Shown: piece after piece, positions 30,574-44,032 of the stretch | Layout of the letters: each line of letters begins with the position of its first letter | Position numbering within the stretch: position 1 is the first letter of the stretch | Origin: Utricularia gibba | Taxonomy: Eukaryota > Streptophyta > Magnoliopsida > Lamiales > Lentibulariaceae | Assembly: GCA_002189035.1 (NCBI GenBank) | Contig: NEEC01000007.1 | Coordinates: 558,001 to 622,000, forward strand | Length of the DNA: 64,000 nt | Direction: 5' to 3' | The notes under the pieces: model-generated | Seen by the model: only the letters and a program-made list of their open reading frames with translations | What the model was told of the DNA's origin: nothing | Databases searched by the model: none | Translations under genes and position numbers: made by a program

Positions 30574-33544
30574 ATGTTTCAGCCCAACATGTTTGATGCC
30601 CACCATCACTTGCTGGAAATGCCTCACAAACCCCAGGAAAACGATCTTGATATCATCCGGGACGACGAATATGAGAGCAAATCAGGAACTGATATCATGG
30701 AAGCTCCATCGGGTGATGATCAAGATCCGAACCGGAGGTCGAAGAAGAAGCGATATCATCGACATACGCAGCACCAGATCCAAGAAATGGAAGCGTATGA
30801 ATGATCAGTTCAATATTTTACTTGCACTGTTGAATTGTTTATAGAAGAAATAGTGACAAGGATGCTTTTGTCGTCCAGGTTTTTCAATGAGTGCCCTCAT
30901 CCTGATGATAAGCAAAGGAAGGAACTTGGAAGAAGATTAGGATTGGAGCCTCTACAAGTCAAGTTTTGGTTTCAGAATAAACGCACACAAATGAAGGTGA
31001 AGTTCTCAATCAAGTTTTTCTGGTTTACTAGCTAGTTTATGTCGGAATACCAGTTCCGGTGGGTGGGGAACTACGTAGATACAGTTCATAAGACACCCTT
31101 TTTTTCCAATCTTTCTGTGCTTATAAACGCAATGTGGGGCAAGGGACTCAACAGTTCTCATTCTTTCAGGCTCAGCATGAGCGCCATGAGAATTCTCAAC
31201 TAAGAGCGGAGAACGAGAAGCTGCGAGCTGAGAACATACGGTATAAAGATGCATTGAGCAATGCGACATGTCCGAACTGTGGAGGACCAGCTGCAATTGG
31301 TGAGATGTCCTTCGACGAGCAGCATCTTCGTATGGAAAACGCGCATTTGAGAGAAGAGGTATGCCTCAAACATTCAGATATATGTAATAGCCATGGAAAA
31401 TACAGGCTCTTGATCCATGTATTGGTGGTTCACAGATTGATAGGATATCTGGGATAGCAGCGAAGTGTGTTGGGAAGCCGATGCTTTCATATCCGCATCT
31501 CCCAGCTGGAGCCACACGCTCTCTTGATCTTGGAGTCAGCAGCTTCGGTCCTCAAACAAGCTTCACAGGGGAAATCCATGGTGCTGCAAGTGACCTTCTT
31601 CGTCCAGTTTCCCGATACACTGAGGCAGATAAGCCGGTCATCATTGAGTTGGCTGTTGCTGCTATGGAGGAGCTGATACGAGTGGCACAGAGTGGTGAGC
31701 CACTCTGGATTCCCGGGCCGGATGGTTTATCTGAGACGCTGTGTGAGGAGGAATATGTTAGAAATTTTCCTCGTGGAATCGGACCGAAGCCGCTTGGATT
31801 GAAGTCTGAAGCTTCCAGGGAATCAGCAGTTGTGATAATGAATCATGTCAGCCTTGTGGAGATCTTGATGGATGTGGTACGAAAACTCGGATCCCCTGAT
31901 ACTTTAGTAGACATTCTACTGCATCGACATGAAACTTGTCTCTGTTGTTGCAGAATCAATGGTCAAGTGTGTTTTCCACCATTGTTTCTAAAGCAGCAAC
32001 TGCGGAGGTTCTTTCAACTGGAGTTGCAGGAAACCATAATGGAGCTCTGCAAGTGGTAAATCATGTTGATGTCTGTCGATTCTTCAGAGATGTAGAACTC
32101 GAGTTGATCTTTTTAACATTATGCTTCACAATTCTGCAGATGACTTCAGAGTTTCAGGTGCCTTCACCGCTAGTTCCCACTCGAGAAAACTGCTTCATAA
32201 GGTACTGCAAGCAGCATGCTGATGGAACTTGGGCTGTCGTTGATGTTTCTGTTGACAATCTCCGATCAAATTCCATTCCGAGTTACCGGAGACGACCCTC
32301 CGGTTGCCTGATCCGTGAACTTCCCAATGGCTACTCCAAGGTACAGAGTCTTGTCTTGAAGGAAAAAAAGACCAAGTAACTGATTCTAATGCTCTTGATT
32401 GACTTCAGGTCACTTGGGTAGAACATGTTGAGGTAGATGACAGAGGCGTTCACAGTATCTACAAGCTTCTAGTGAACTCCGGCCTGGCTTTTGGAGCAAA
32501 GCGGTGGGTGGCGACACTGGATCGCCTGTGTGAGCGCCTCGCCAGTGTCATGGCAAACAACATTTCCCCTGGAGAGATCGGAGGTAACCAAAGCGTTTTT
32601 TTATGCACTGGATACAAGATCTTGTGGCGTCGCTGACGTAGCTGCTCGTTGGCTACAGTGATATCTTCCCTGAGGGGAAGAAGAGCATGCTGAAGCTGGC
32701 AGAGAGAATGGTGGCGAGCTTTTGCAACGGCGTCGGTGCCTCCACGGCTCACACATGGACTACACTTTCCGGCAGCGGGGCTGATGATGTCCGTGTTATG
32801 ACACGGAAGAGCATGGACGATCCCGGCCGGCCTCCGGGGGTTGTTCTCAGTGCTGCAACTTCATTCTGGCTTCCTGTTCCTCCTAAAAGAGTGTTCGATT
32901 CCCTCAGAGACGAGAACTCAAGAAGCGAGGTCCCAAACGTGGCTGATTCTTCTTTATTCTACAGAGACCCAAGGAACTCACGCCCTTTCTTGTTCTCCTT
33001 TTTCAGTGGGACATTCTGTCGAACGGTGGCCTCGTCCAAGAAATGGCGCACATCGCGAACGGCCGGGATCCCGGGAACGCCGTCTCCCTTCTCCGCGTCA
33101 ACGTAAGCAATCTTTCCTCACGATCTCATCAATCATCATCCCTATCGAGGGAACTGAAAAATTCCTTGATCAAATGCAGAGTGCTAACTCAAGCCAGAGC
33201 AACATGCTGATACTGCAAGAGAGCAGCACCGATTCAACCGGATCCTACGTAGTCTACGCCCCCGTCGACATCGACGCCATGAACATGGTTCTAAGCGGAG
33301 GCGACCCCGACTACGTCGCCCTCCTCCCTCCGGTTTCGCAATACTCCCCGACGGCCCTAACGGTCCCGCCGGCGGCAACCCCGACGTCGGCTCCGGCGGC
33401 TCGCTACTCACCGTCGCATTCCAGATACTCGTCGACTCCGTCCCGACGGCCAAGCTCTCTCTGGGCTCAATCGCCACCGTCAACAACCTCATCAAATGCA
33501 CCGTAGAGAGGATCAAAGGCGCCGTCCTTCGCGATGGGGCGTAG
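30574..33544 (+). CDS. Homeodomain-leucine zipper class IV protein, ATML1/PDF2 type, two apparent frameshifts
   Basis: Transcription factor that specifies epidermal (L1) identity. Ten coding exons: 30574-30794, 30879-30996, 31170-31358, 31436-31876, 31954-32055, 32140-32340, 32409-32583, 32659-32929, 33007-33102, 33180-33544, about 726 aa. Seen: acidic N-terminus; homeodomain with [20 protein letters not shown] and [15 protein letters not shown]; interrupted zipper-loop-zipper with [20 protein letters not shown] and the CPNCGG pair; START domain from about residue 240 ([39 protein letters not shown]); and the conserved C-terminal SAD region ([31 protein letters not shown]). The frame is lost at CCC 32668-32670 and at about 33326-33331; one extra base at each restores family sequence to the stop. 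Confidence 0.94.
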
Positions 33545-34232
33545 CCAACCTGAAGAAGAAGAAGAAGAATCCAAAGGAGAGAAGTCAAGAGCGAACCTCT
33601 CGAGTGGATATCCTTGCAGCGTGGTGTTCGCCGGAAGGCCTTCACCACGCCGCAAGGGTAATATAGTAATTTAATAGGTTCGGGCATTGACTCTACTTCT
33701 TGCCACCAAACTCAATTGTATTCTACTCGTTTTGATTTATGATTCTTTAGCATCTTTGTCTCCATGTGAAATGTCCATAGTGCCCTTCAAGCTTCACTTA
33801 TTTGTTGACTTTTTTTTTAATTTTAGATATCAGTTAAAAAATTTTATTTTTAAATTATTTTTATTTAATTTTTAGTTGGAAATTTTAATTTAAAAATATA
33901 TTAGTACTTTTTTATTTATGGGATTATTATTCTGTTCAGAACCCGTACGGTGTTTAATGTAATCTAAGAATCCCCAAATTCCCTGGGCTTTTGCTCCCTC
34001 GGAAAACCGCGCACCGTTTCTTGGATGCATCGTAGCGAGGTGCGTCTTGAGCTCTAATCCGCGCATTGTTTTTTGTTTACAGCGTATTTTTGGTGGGGAT
34101 GCGCTTCGCCTTTTGATCCGTGCATTTTTTTATTTTTTTTTTTATTTTGGGATTGGCATTTCTTGTACGTGGAGCTTGAGAATTTGGTGACTTTGTGGCA
34201 ATCGGAGGTTGTGGGATTGTGTGTTTGCAAGG
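33545..34232. other. Intergenic stretch
   Basis: 3' region of the HD-Zip gene and promoter of the HSP70-16-like gene. A 13-T run interrupted by single bases lies near 34126-34145. No gene seen. Confidence 0.5.
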
Positions 34233-37200
34233 ATGAGTGTGGTGGGGTTGGACATTGGGAACGATAACTGTGTAATAGCAGTTGCTAAAAAACGCGGTGT
34301 TGATGTGTTGCTGAATGATGAGTCGAAACGGGAAACACCGTCAGTGGTTTCATTTGGTGAAAAGCAAAGGTTTATGGGCTCTACTGGGGCTGCCTCGGCA
34401 CTTCTGCATCCTAAGTCTACTATATCTCAGATCAAGAGGTTGATTGGTCGGTCCTTTGAATGCCCTTTAGTGACACAGGAACTTAGTCTGCTCCCATTTG
34501 AAACATCTCAGGCACCTGATGGAGGTATTCAAATCCATCTTCGTTACTTGGAGGAGAACTTTACGTTTACTCCAGTTCAGATTTTGGCTATGTTATTTGG
34601 ACATTTGAAACAGATAACCGAGAGGAATCTTGAGATGCAGATTGCTGACTGTGTGTTGGGGATACCATCGTACTTTACAGATGCACAAAGACGTGCCTAT
34701 TTGTATGCTGCTGAGATTGCAGGATTGAAGCCCTTGAGATTGATGCATGATTGCACAGCTATTGCACTAGGTTATGCCATTTACAAGACGGAGTACCCAC
34801 ATGGGGATTCAGTTAATGCTGTGTTTGTGGATGTTGGTCACTGTGATACGCAAGTTGCTGTTGTGTCCTTTAACCGCAGGCGTATGAAAGTATTATCTCA
34901 TGCTTCTGACAGCAATTTAGGTGGCAGAGACTTCGATGAAGTTTTATTCAATTATTTTGCTTCGCGATTCAGGGAGCAGTACAAAATTGATGTGTATTCA
35001 AGTATCCGGGCTTCTACAAGGCTGAGAGCGTCATGTGAAAAACTGAAGAAAGTGTTGAGTGCTAATACAGAGGCACCACTTAATATAGAGTGCTTAATGG
35101 AAGAGAAGGATGTCAAAGGATTCATCACGAGAGATGATTTTGAAAATTTATCTTCTGGACTGGTAGAAAGAATTGGTAATACATGTCTCCAGGCTTTGCA
35201 TGACTCTGGCCTGACTCTTGATAAGATTCATACCATAGAGTTAGTCGGTTCCGGTTCTCGAGTTCCTGCTGTTACAAAAATGTTGAATTTCCTGTTTAAA
35301 AAAGAGCCTAGCCGGACACTGAATGCCAGTGAGTGTGTAGCTCGTGGCTGTGCTCTTCAATGTGCGATGCTTAGCCCTTATACCGGGCACGTGAATATGA
35401 GGTTTCTCTCCACATTTTTCTTCTTTATTTTTCTTTTAAAAATTTAAGCTCTACAACTCAAAAAAGACAAAAGGATGTTATTTTAATCCTACTCTAACGT
35501 GCATGATTGAAAGTTACTTCTCACTTTCAGGTAGAGGACCGCTTCCCATTTACAATTGCATTTACATCAGAAGATGGAACAGTATCCTCCGATGGAGGGC
35601 AATCTCTGTTTGCCAAAGGCAGTTCTTTTCCGAGTATCAAAGTGATTCAATTGCAAAGGAATGATGTATTTCACACGGAAATCTTTTGTTCAAATCCGAA
35701 TGAGATTCCATCTGGCGTCTCTCAAAAAATCAGCTCTTTGAAGGTTTAGGTGTCATTATTTTGTCCAACCGCTTACTGTAGTTTATTTTATTCTTTGAAT
35801 AGTTCAGAAAAAAATGAGTATTGTGTAAGTTACTCCAAGCAGCAACCAAAGATCTGCACACACCAGGGCCTATTGATTTTGTCATTTTTTTTGTATTTTG
35901 ATATCTGCATCCCAGTTCTGATTTTTCTGTTCCTCCACAAATTCTTGAATGTGGAATACTTTTTACAGTGACCTCAATTGAAAAGCACCCTTTTCAGATT
36001 GGACCATTCAGAGTTTCTCATGACAAGAAGGTCAAGATTAAAATAAAGGTTCAACTAAATCTTCATGGAATTGTTACTGTAGATTCAGCAACTGTAAGTT
36101 CTGCTTTGTTTTATTACACAATCTAGAGTTGTTGCCCTTGTAATACCATCTGTATTTTTTCCTCCTATTGTATCAGCTGTTGGATGATGATTTAGACGAT
36201 TCTTCAGTGTCCAACAGTGACACACATTCAGAAAATTTTGAGCCAAGCAACCAAGAATCGTTTGGCAAAGCATATTCAGTAAGCGCAAATAAATGGGAAC
36301 GATTCATTTTCTAAAACTATGAATATTTATTTCCATGAGTTGAAACCAACACCTTTCAATGTGCATTACTCAACCTTCAGGGGTAGGAATGCCTATCTTC
36401 TTATTTGTTCCGCAAGATCACTTTTTTACTTCAGTTTTCCTGAAAAGATTAAATTGCTAATCGATATGAACATAGTCTTGTATGGTGATCTTCCATGTTG
36501 ACAAAATCCTTCTCAGGGTCATGAAATGAGAAGGCTGAAGGCCGTACGGAGACAGGATATATTGATTGATGAAAATCAATTCAGTGGGATGACACCAGAT
36601 GAATTATTCCAGGCTCGTGAAAAAGAGCTTCAGCTTTCCCAGCAGGATGTGAGGATGGAGAGGACCAAAGAGAAGAAAAACGCAGTAGAGGCTTATGTAT
36701 ATGAAACACGAAATAAGGTGTATGTCTATGCTGTGTTGCATTTCCTGCTCTAGTTATGCGAAGTGCAATATGATTTGGGACGTTCACCGAAGTTTTGTGC
36801 TCGAAGTGGTGCAAAATGCTAGATTTCTTTTCATCTGTAATCTCCCCCTGGGTTGATTTTCATAATCTGCGGGAATATGGGGTTGGGCGGTTTTTCTTTT
36901 TTTTTTTGGCCAATATATGTACAACCTACTCATGTTTTTATGATGCTACTCTTTCTGCAGCTACTGGATAGATACCGAAGCTTTGCCTCCACTGCAGAAA
37001 TAGAAGGAATATCTGGATATTTGCAGCAAACAGAGGAATGGCTTTATGATGAGGGAGAAGATGAATCTGAAACTACATACGCCAAAAGATTGGAGGAATT
37101 AAAAAAGGTTGTTAACCATGCTCATTTTCTTCTCAAGTTCACTATGCCAAGTTCATTCATTTTTCTTCATGCATATTAGTTGGTTGATCCCATTGAAACC

Positions 37201-37732
37201 CGATATAACGAAGAAAAGGCGAGGGAAACGGCGATCAGAAATCTTCTAGATGTCATCACAAAGTGTCAAACTGCCGCACGGACACTGTCTCCTGCTGAAA
37301 GAGAAACAGTACAGCTCACTTCTGCCATGAATCTTTCTTCTACACTGCTGCTTTATATATGAAATGATTTTCATATAATACATATGTGATTGCTTGCACT
37401 TTGTTTTTGGAAGATAAGAAAAGAATGCAAAAATGTGGAAGAGTGGCTTGATAATCAAAAGCGACTTCAGGATCCACTCCCCAAGAACGTAGATCCACTA
37501 ATTTGGTCTGATGAAATCATGAGGAGAGCTCAAGCGCTTGATGAGTATGTACACCAACGAAGATGATGCTTATGCTTATTTATTATGTTTCCTCCGACAC
37601 TTTCATGTGGATGTAACAAAAGAAACCTTTTCCAGGATCTTCAAACGCATCACCAGGTCTAAACGTTCACCTTCTGATCCAGAAGGTCCCATAGGTTCAG
37701 AGTCAAGCTGCAAGGATGATCAGATGGACTGA
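34233..37732 (+). CDS. HSP70-16: Heat shock 70 kDa protein 16-like (HSP110/SSE group), one apparent frameshift
   Basis: Divergent HSP70 of the HSP110 group, which acts as a nucleotide-exchange factor and holdase for HSP70; nucleus and cytosol. Nine exons: 34233-35401, 35531-35743, 35998-36093, 36177-36278, 36517-36717, 36961-37107, 37180-37308, 37414-37544, 37636-37732, about 761 aa. Exon 1 holds almost the whole ATPase domain: VGLDIGNDNCVIAVAKKRGV, ETPSVVSFG, DCVLGIPSYFTDAQRRA, LMHDCTAIALGYAIYK and ELVGSGSRVPAV. The substrate-binding part is short, and the C-terminal half is helical with TEEWLYDEGEDESETTYAKR. The frame slips at CCC 35375-35377, ten codons before the end of exon 1; with one base added the exon ends RAREYE and joins VEDRFPF. 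The start is the ATG at 34233, where MSVVGLDIGN begins. Confidence 0.93.
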
Positions 37733-38431
37733 TGCAAATTCAATCGATGTGCAGTTGCTAGATGATGCAAATATATGGTTATTGATTTCCATTTGTTGCT
37801 ACGAGGTGAGAAGCTATTTGAAGGGCAGCAAAACAGAGATTGGTCTCGCAGTTGCGGTATGGTCCCATATCCCCCTCCCTCTCCCTTTCAGTTTACACCA
37901 ATTTTGGCTTCGTATGTATTCCCCGAGCCGTCCAAACCCCTTTTTGATGTCGTGACATTCACAACACTTAGTTTGCTTCCTGTATCTTTCATTGAATTAG
38001 AAGAACAAGTTATTTCAAACTTTCAGATGTCCTCATTTCGATTGACGACTGTTGGATTTCACTTGTTTGTGCCACCCGAGTAGGTTCACACCTGTTAGTT
38101 GGGAAGTTATGTAGCTAAGAACTTGATGCACGAGCCTGTGAAAAAGAGTTGAACACAGCAGGGGACTGGCACTCAAAGTTGACAAACAGAATACAGGGGT
38201 GGAATATATGCACAGCTGCCTTTTACCAACAGAAAAAAAAGAAAAAAAAACATGCTTCCTCTCATCATCTTGAAGCTTCTTTAACAAAAATTCTCGTCAT
38301 GCGGCCAAACACCAATTGCAAATGCCTGGAGGCTGAGCTTCCCCGGCTTAAATTTTCCTTGTAATCATCGACTAATGCCGAGAAAACATCGACTTTCATT
38401 TCTTCCAAAGAACAAGCACTTTCACTGAAAT
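37733..38431. other. Intergenic stretch between convergent genes
   Basis: Between the 3' ends of the HSP70-16-like and GPI-protein genes. Contains an A-rich run near 38227-38250. No gene seen; the minus-strand frame at 38265-38474 is a by-product of the next gene's last exon. Confidence 0.5.
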
Positions 38432-41185
38432 CTACATTAGAATCAGCGCAGCAGCGGCTGCCATCACCAAACACAGCAATGAATTCAAGAATGTAGCCTG
38501 AAAGCCTGGAATAACAAGGAAATGCAACCTCACATGAGCAACCAACTTGTTATAAGCAGCAAGCAAGGCTTTGTGTGTGTGTTCAGTGGTTCAAACTAGA
38601 GGTGTGTGGGTGAGTGTTCATGGGAATTCAGAGATTGTTGCCATGAGTAGCAAGCAATTTGAAGGCAAACTTACAGAAAGCCTGGAATAACAAGGAAATG
38701 CAACCTCACATGAGCAACCAACTTGTTATAAGCAGCAAGCAAGGCTTTGTGTGTGTGTTCAGTGGTTCAAACTAGAGGTGTGTGGGTGAATGTTTCATGG
38801 GAATTCAGAGATTGTTGCCATGAGTGGAAGGCAATTTCAAGGCAAACTTACTGCTCATCCCTGAGGCTGCAGCTGGAAGTGCTGGAATATTCACCGCTGC
38901 AGCAGCATCGACAAATTTTAGCTAGTGAAGAACAAAGCTCTGAAACAAAAAGAGAACGGTGCTGTGTATTTACATACATTTGTTGCATGAAACAGGGAGC
39001 TGAGAGGTGGCAGGCCAAGGAGCCGGAATGTTATCATTCAGATCACACAGAAAGCTGACTCCGGTGGACTTGTCGAACACTACATCGGATGGCAAGCTAG
39101 GCAAAAGGCAGCCGGATTCTATATTTACAAAGAGAGATGTGTGCATACAGATTTAGTGCGTGTAATGAGACCAACTGAAGTAAGAATTTTATCAGAAGCA
39201 GGAGTATTTTTCGAGTTACCTTGACTACCAACTGGTGATGTCAAACATGGTCCAAGCACATGTCAAATGGTAGCAGCATCATCAGTGGGTTTAAATTGAA
39301 CTGGCATCGAAACGAAAACAACATTTAAATATGAAACCAACCTTGAAGGGAGAAGTCCTTGAGACTGATATGGCATTGGCTGTACACATCATTTGTAATA
39401 TTTGCCTTCCTTAGCTTTACTCCAAGTGATGTAGCACAATTTAAAGCTTGCAAGTTTGTGACAAAACTCTGCCTCTGCAAGTGAGACACGTAGCTTTCGA
39501 GAGAGCTGCAACATGCTGTTTGGTTACTTCCAGGTCTGCATCCTTGTATAACATGGTGGACGCTTGGAAGATTCAAAGGACACACTGAAGAAGCAAAAAA
39601 CGGATAGTTAATGTTCAGTTTATACACCTCCAGAGTCAAACAGAAGATAATATCATTCGAGTTCGAAGACACAAAACACAGCCTTTCATTCATAAGCATA
39701 TATGAACTACCAATCGTTTGGTTGTGGTTGATCCTAAGGAAAAGACAGATATAAGACTTCAAATCCCCTTGTGAATGATCACACTGGACGGGAAAAAAAT
39801 ATTTAGATGCCACTTACCTTTATTGATTCTGCAGTTTGATAATCCTCGAAGAACATCCTTTGCACGAGAAGGCTCGAGTTTGCTCCCAAGCCATCGGAGA
39901 ACTATGGACTTGCAGTCATTAATCCGAGATGAATGATCAGAAAGCACATGAGAACTATCAACACTCAGAAGATTATAATCCTTTTTTGCAAGCTTCTGAG
40001 CAGCATCTAGAATGGCATTCTGGCACACTTGCTCACAACATTCATTCACTGAGTCAATCTTTCCACAGGCTGCAAGGAGACTGGAAGAATCAATGGTGCT
40101 CTCAAATTCAGAAGTGTCGCTAACAGGGCAAGAACCCGCTGTAAGGTTTGATGAGTGAATGGAGCATATCTTCGATAGGCTATCGTTGGCTCCCTGGCCG
40201 ACGAGAATTTGTTCGAAATCCGAGAGGCATAATGTAGCAACAGTCCCATTTAGAGCAAGTGAATTTGTATATCTACTTGACTGACCAAGAAGTGCAACCA
40301 ATGTAGCCTCCACTTGTGGACAGCAAACTACGTTTGCTAGCAGAGGTGCAAAGACAGCCATGCAATCTATTGATGTCAAGGACATCATGTCTGACAAGGA
40401 AGTGAAGTTGAGCACACATTGCCCTGTAAAGAATTGGAAACTCAAATACTATATGAAAAAGGCTAACAAAGTTTGCATAATTCAAAAGCATTGAACACAA
40501 AACGAACCAGATAATTTCGGACTTGTCATATTGGTGAATGGAGTCAAAGGAGATGGTGCCAGAAGAGGAAGAAACGGCATTGGTGCTGTGCTGGGAGAAA
40601 TTTCAGGGAGAAGTTCATCTGCATTTCTAGTCGATAGCACAGGACTCTCATGATAACCCGAAACCACGCCACAAAATTGTAGTGAACCTGCGTCAAACAC
40701 CAAGAAGTTATAGCATATATTGCAAGATCACTTATAAATGAAAAGCTTGGATCACTGATATAACCAGAAAGAGGGCTAATCACATGACCTAATTTGAAAC
40801 CCTAATACCTACAACAGCACGAATACAAACCACATTGCCGATCACAGGCGACCCACTCATGAAACATCATATAATCCTCAAGGGTAAACCTTCATCGAAG
40901 CGACATTCTACTTAGATCATGAAATGAAATAGATAGGGGGCGGTGAAGGATCGGAATTTGCACCAATTAACCACGACACGCCTAAAACTCGAGCGCTTAA
41001 CATTAATTTCATCAACATGCTCAAACCCAGCAAGATCCTTGCAAAAATAAGCGGACATTTTGCCCCCATCACCACAAAATCCTCAAGCAAAACCCACAAA
41101 CAACCTCGAGTTAAGCTAAGATGCAAAGAAAAAACTCACAAAACAGCGGCACAAGCGCTATTAGAGCCCAAAAATGAAAACCCAT
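38432..41185 (-). CDS. Uncharacterised GPI-anchored protein, At1g61900 type
   Basis: Secreted cysteine-rich plasma-membrane protein of unknown function. Seven exons: 41140-41185, 40508-40687, 39818-40423, 39342-39584, 38978-39118, 38852-38896, 38432-38505, 1335 nt or 444 aa. Signal peptide in exon 1 (FHFWALIALVPLFC); proline-rich SPSTAPMPFLPLLAPSPLTP; first Cys domain with SIDCMAVFAPLLANVVCCPQ; second with GSNQTACCSSLESYVSHLQ and SFVTNLQALNCA; then SQCHISLKDFSLQ, SGCLLPSLPSDVVFD and LCDLNDNIPAPWP. The last exon encodes a small-residue hydrophobic tail (LLCLVMAAAAALILM) typical of a GPI signal. The last intron (38506-38851) is a tandem duplication of itself. An acceptor at 38506 (ATTCCAG) keeps the tail in frame; the nearer-looking CTTTCAG does not. 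Confidence 0.92.
38501..38851. repeat. Tandem duplication of an intron, two copies of about 175 bp
   Basis: 38501-38674 and 38677-38851 are direct repeats in adjacent position, almost identical, differing by a few substitutions and one single-base indel. On the minus strand each copy begins with the splice donor GTAAGTTTGCC and ends with the acceptor region ATTCCAGGCTTTC. Together they form the last intron of the GPI-protein gene. Confidence 0.93.
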
Positions 41186-43458
41186 CTCGCTGTCTGTCCA
41201 GTTTCTCTACAGCAAAGTGACCAACGGAAGCCCCCCAAAGAAAACGGCTACAAAAGCAGCAGCAGCAGTAGCAAATAAAAGCGTATAGGTGAAGGAATCA
41301 GAGGTGGAGGTGGACCAACGAAGAAACAAAATAAAAGGGCTTGAAGAAGACGAAGAACTTGAAGGGAGTTAAGAGAGGAGTGTGGGTAGAGATGGAGGAG
41401 GCTGGGCAGCCATGAATGAGTTGCTCAAGGGTGGGGGACACATGCAGTAATCACCGATAGCTGTACAAATATAGCGAAAGACCCCACCATGAAACCAAAA
41501 AGTTATGGACGATGCAAATGAAAAAGGAAAAGGATGAAGCCCGTTGGTTGATGAAATGAAGATAAGCGTTCACAGAAGCAAATGGGTTCACCAACCCACC
41601 ATTAATGCCTGGCTTGCTTTTCTTCAAGCTTCATTTCTTCTTCCCGATGTTTCTCCCTTCATGTACAGCAACAGGCAAAGCACGTGACCACCGCCCCCCT
41701 TCTCTCTCTCACACCCCTTCACGCTGCCACTCGTCGTCCCACCCACCACCATTCACACCTTACATGCTTCTCCCTAAATTGCCACCCCACTCTTCAACTC
41801 CGTCTGTGTTACTGCAACCAAACCCGATTACTCCACGGAGCTCCGACCCGGATCCGAGTTCCGACATCAACACGATTAATAATTTCATATTTATATTAGA
41901 ATTCCGGAAATTATAACATTCAAATAGAGTACACCCATTTCCTCATTGATTTATTTAGGTTAAGATGCATATCATTATTGCACGATTTTATTCATTTTAA
42001 ATATCTAATTTTTATGATTTTAAATTCATTATATGTTGAAATGTAAATATATTTTATAAATACAGTATATATTTCTATTTTTGTTCGATGTCATGCCCCG
42101 AGACTCAAAAATAAAACTTTGCAAAAATTATTACCAAAATCAAACACTCTAAATATTGTAAATAACACACGTGGCACGGAATCATGGGATTGCTGTTTTG
42201 AGCATCCATACCGTATATAAATAGAAAGCCCACGGCCCCAAACTCCCAAGAGACAAAAACCAATTTCAAACATCTAAATATTTTTAATTAATTTTTTCCT
42301 TTTTTAAACTATAAAACTACAAAATTAAATGAATAATTTTATTTTTTTTCCCATTTTTAACTAATCCTTGGCTTTCGAGGCAACCTATTTTTAGAACACT
42401 AAACAAAGGATTAGACTACTATTTATATCTTTCAAGCCAGAATTAGCTGTCTTTTTTTTTCTTTTCTTTATTTCCATTAAAAACCAAAACAAAAATCTAG
42501 AATTTGTGGACATGAGTCGTCGTTTGCGGTGGGCCCCACTTTGGCGTATATTATTAATATTTTTTAAAAATGACTAAATAGTCTTTGTCAACGATAATGC
42601 CTTTTCATTTAATTTGCACTTGCCCTCCATTTCCATGGGTTGGGATAAAAAGAAGCACCTTTTTACGCTAATGGGGGGGATGCATCTATTCTCTTCAATA
42701 ATTAGACAGATGGGACTTCCTCCTTTAAATCCATCAATATATCTATTATTTTTTCAAAAAATAATATTGTGTTGTAATAAAAAAACATGGGTGTATCTTT
42801 GATTAATCAGTGTTCATGATTGAAAATGTTGGTATTCGTAATATATTAATCAGGTTTTGTTGCATTTTGGGGATGAATGTCACTACTTCAATTATTGAGA
42901 TTCCTCCCACTCGGAGATTCCAACAAATCAAATTTGTATACAAAAGGGTCCTTCAAAGTGTGAAGATGGGGTTCGTGAAAAGACATTACCGATAACTTGG
43001 GAGTTTTGTGATGGGAGGTTATACTAGATTTTTGACAGTTATATGTATATTTTCACTGTATGACAAATTTAGCCAATGTAAAAATATGTTGTTGAAGTTC
43101 TTTGAGAGAGTAAAGGAAGATGATCATTTTTTTGTAAAAGACCATGAAATGGGAACCATGTAAACTTGTTACATTTTTTTACCACACACGTTGGTTGAAT
43201 GATAAAGTTGGATCAAAGGGGTGTCCTAAATGGAGGGGGGATTCACCCCACGGTGGGCTCGTCCATCGGAAGTCTGGGTGACTCGTGTGGTGGGATTCAC
43301 TGCCCACGATCACGGGGTAAAACTTGCAACCAGAGGAAGAGAAGAGGTTTGTGTACAGGCGGCGGCATCTTTCGCACGGATTTGGTGATGTTGTGCTACT
43401 GCGATCAGGGTGTGCGGGAGATGGGTGGGTTGGTTATTTGGGGCAGACGGATGGGAGG
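41186..43458. other. Intergenic stretch
   Basis: Promoter side of the GPI-protein gene (with CAG-rich and AG-rich leader DNA at 41240-41400), then AT-rich DNA to the S40 3' end. Open frames at 41605-41916 and 42614-42995 show no family resemblance. Confidence 0.5.
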
Positions 43459-44032
43459 TCAGCCGTCGAATCCGGTCTGGCTCCAGACGGCATCCCGGAC
43501 GCGGCTCATGTCCCGGCCTTTCAGGGTCCTGCCAACGCCGACGAACACGGAATTGGCTCGGCTGGCGGCGTACGCGCGGGCTAGGTACTCGTGGGGGGTT
43601 CCATCTCCGAGTCATTCGAGAAGTCATCATCCGGTTCATGCAGAGACTCCACGGAATCCACCCTGTAGATCTTGGACCAATCGGGACGTTAACGGGGGCG
43701 GACGTCGCCACGTTGAGCTGCCGGGGAGTCTTGGGCGATCGGAACTGGTGGACGATCCTTCTCGATTCTGGGTTGCCTCCCCTCGAGTCATCGAACGCCA
43801 GAGACAGCCCTCCAACGCCGCCGGGACCTTGGCGTTTTCCGGCGGCGTACTTACCCTGCGTGGAGGCGCGTGAGGTCCACCCACGGTGGTTGTCGGCGAG
43901 ATCCACGTCATCGACCATCGCCCAGACGTCGCCCTCATCGAGCTCCGCCGCGCCGCTGGATGTAAACTGGCCGGCCAGACTTCCCAAGTAACGCTCGCTT
44001 CTGCTGGTGGGGAATTTGCGACCCATGGCCAT
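43459..44032 (-). CDS. S40 / DUF584 senescence regulator, two apparent frameshifts
   Basis: Small plant-specific nuclear protein of the S40 family, linked to leaf senescence and stress. Single exon, about 191 aa once two bases are added. Seen: the N-terminal [34 protein letters not shown] followed in the shifted frame by DWSKIYR, then [20 protein letters not shown] and the family C-terminus [20 protein letters not shown] ending GFDG. The family ends this way almost without exception. The frame is lost at about 43682 and at the six-G run 43593-43598. The start is the ATG at 44032; the ATG at 44026 is equally possible. The region is GC-rich, so long antisense open frames overlap it. Confidence 0.9.

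Noticed and set aside
34209-34232. Upstream extension of the HSP70-16 start (ATG at 34209)
   Set aside because: The eight extra codons have no family counterpart, while MSVVGLDIGN at 34233 is the expected N-terminus.
38265-38474. Minus-strand open frame after the CTTTCAG acceptor as the end of the GPI protein
   Set aside because: It gives a polar tail unlike the family. The acceptor at 38506 gives a hydrophobic GPI signal and a correct exon sum.
43199-43991. Long GC-rich open frames on the plus strand (43199-43873, 43410-43991) and other minus frames to 44196
   Set aside because: Shadows of the S40 gene, which has clear family motifs in two successive minus frames.
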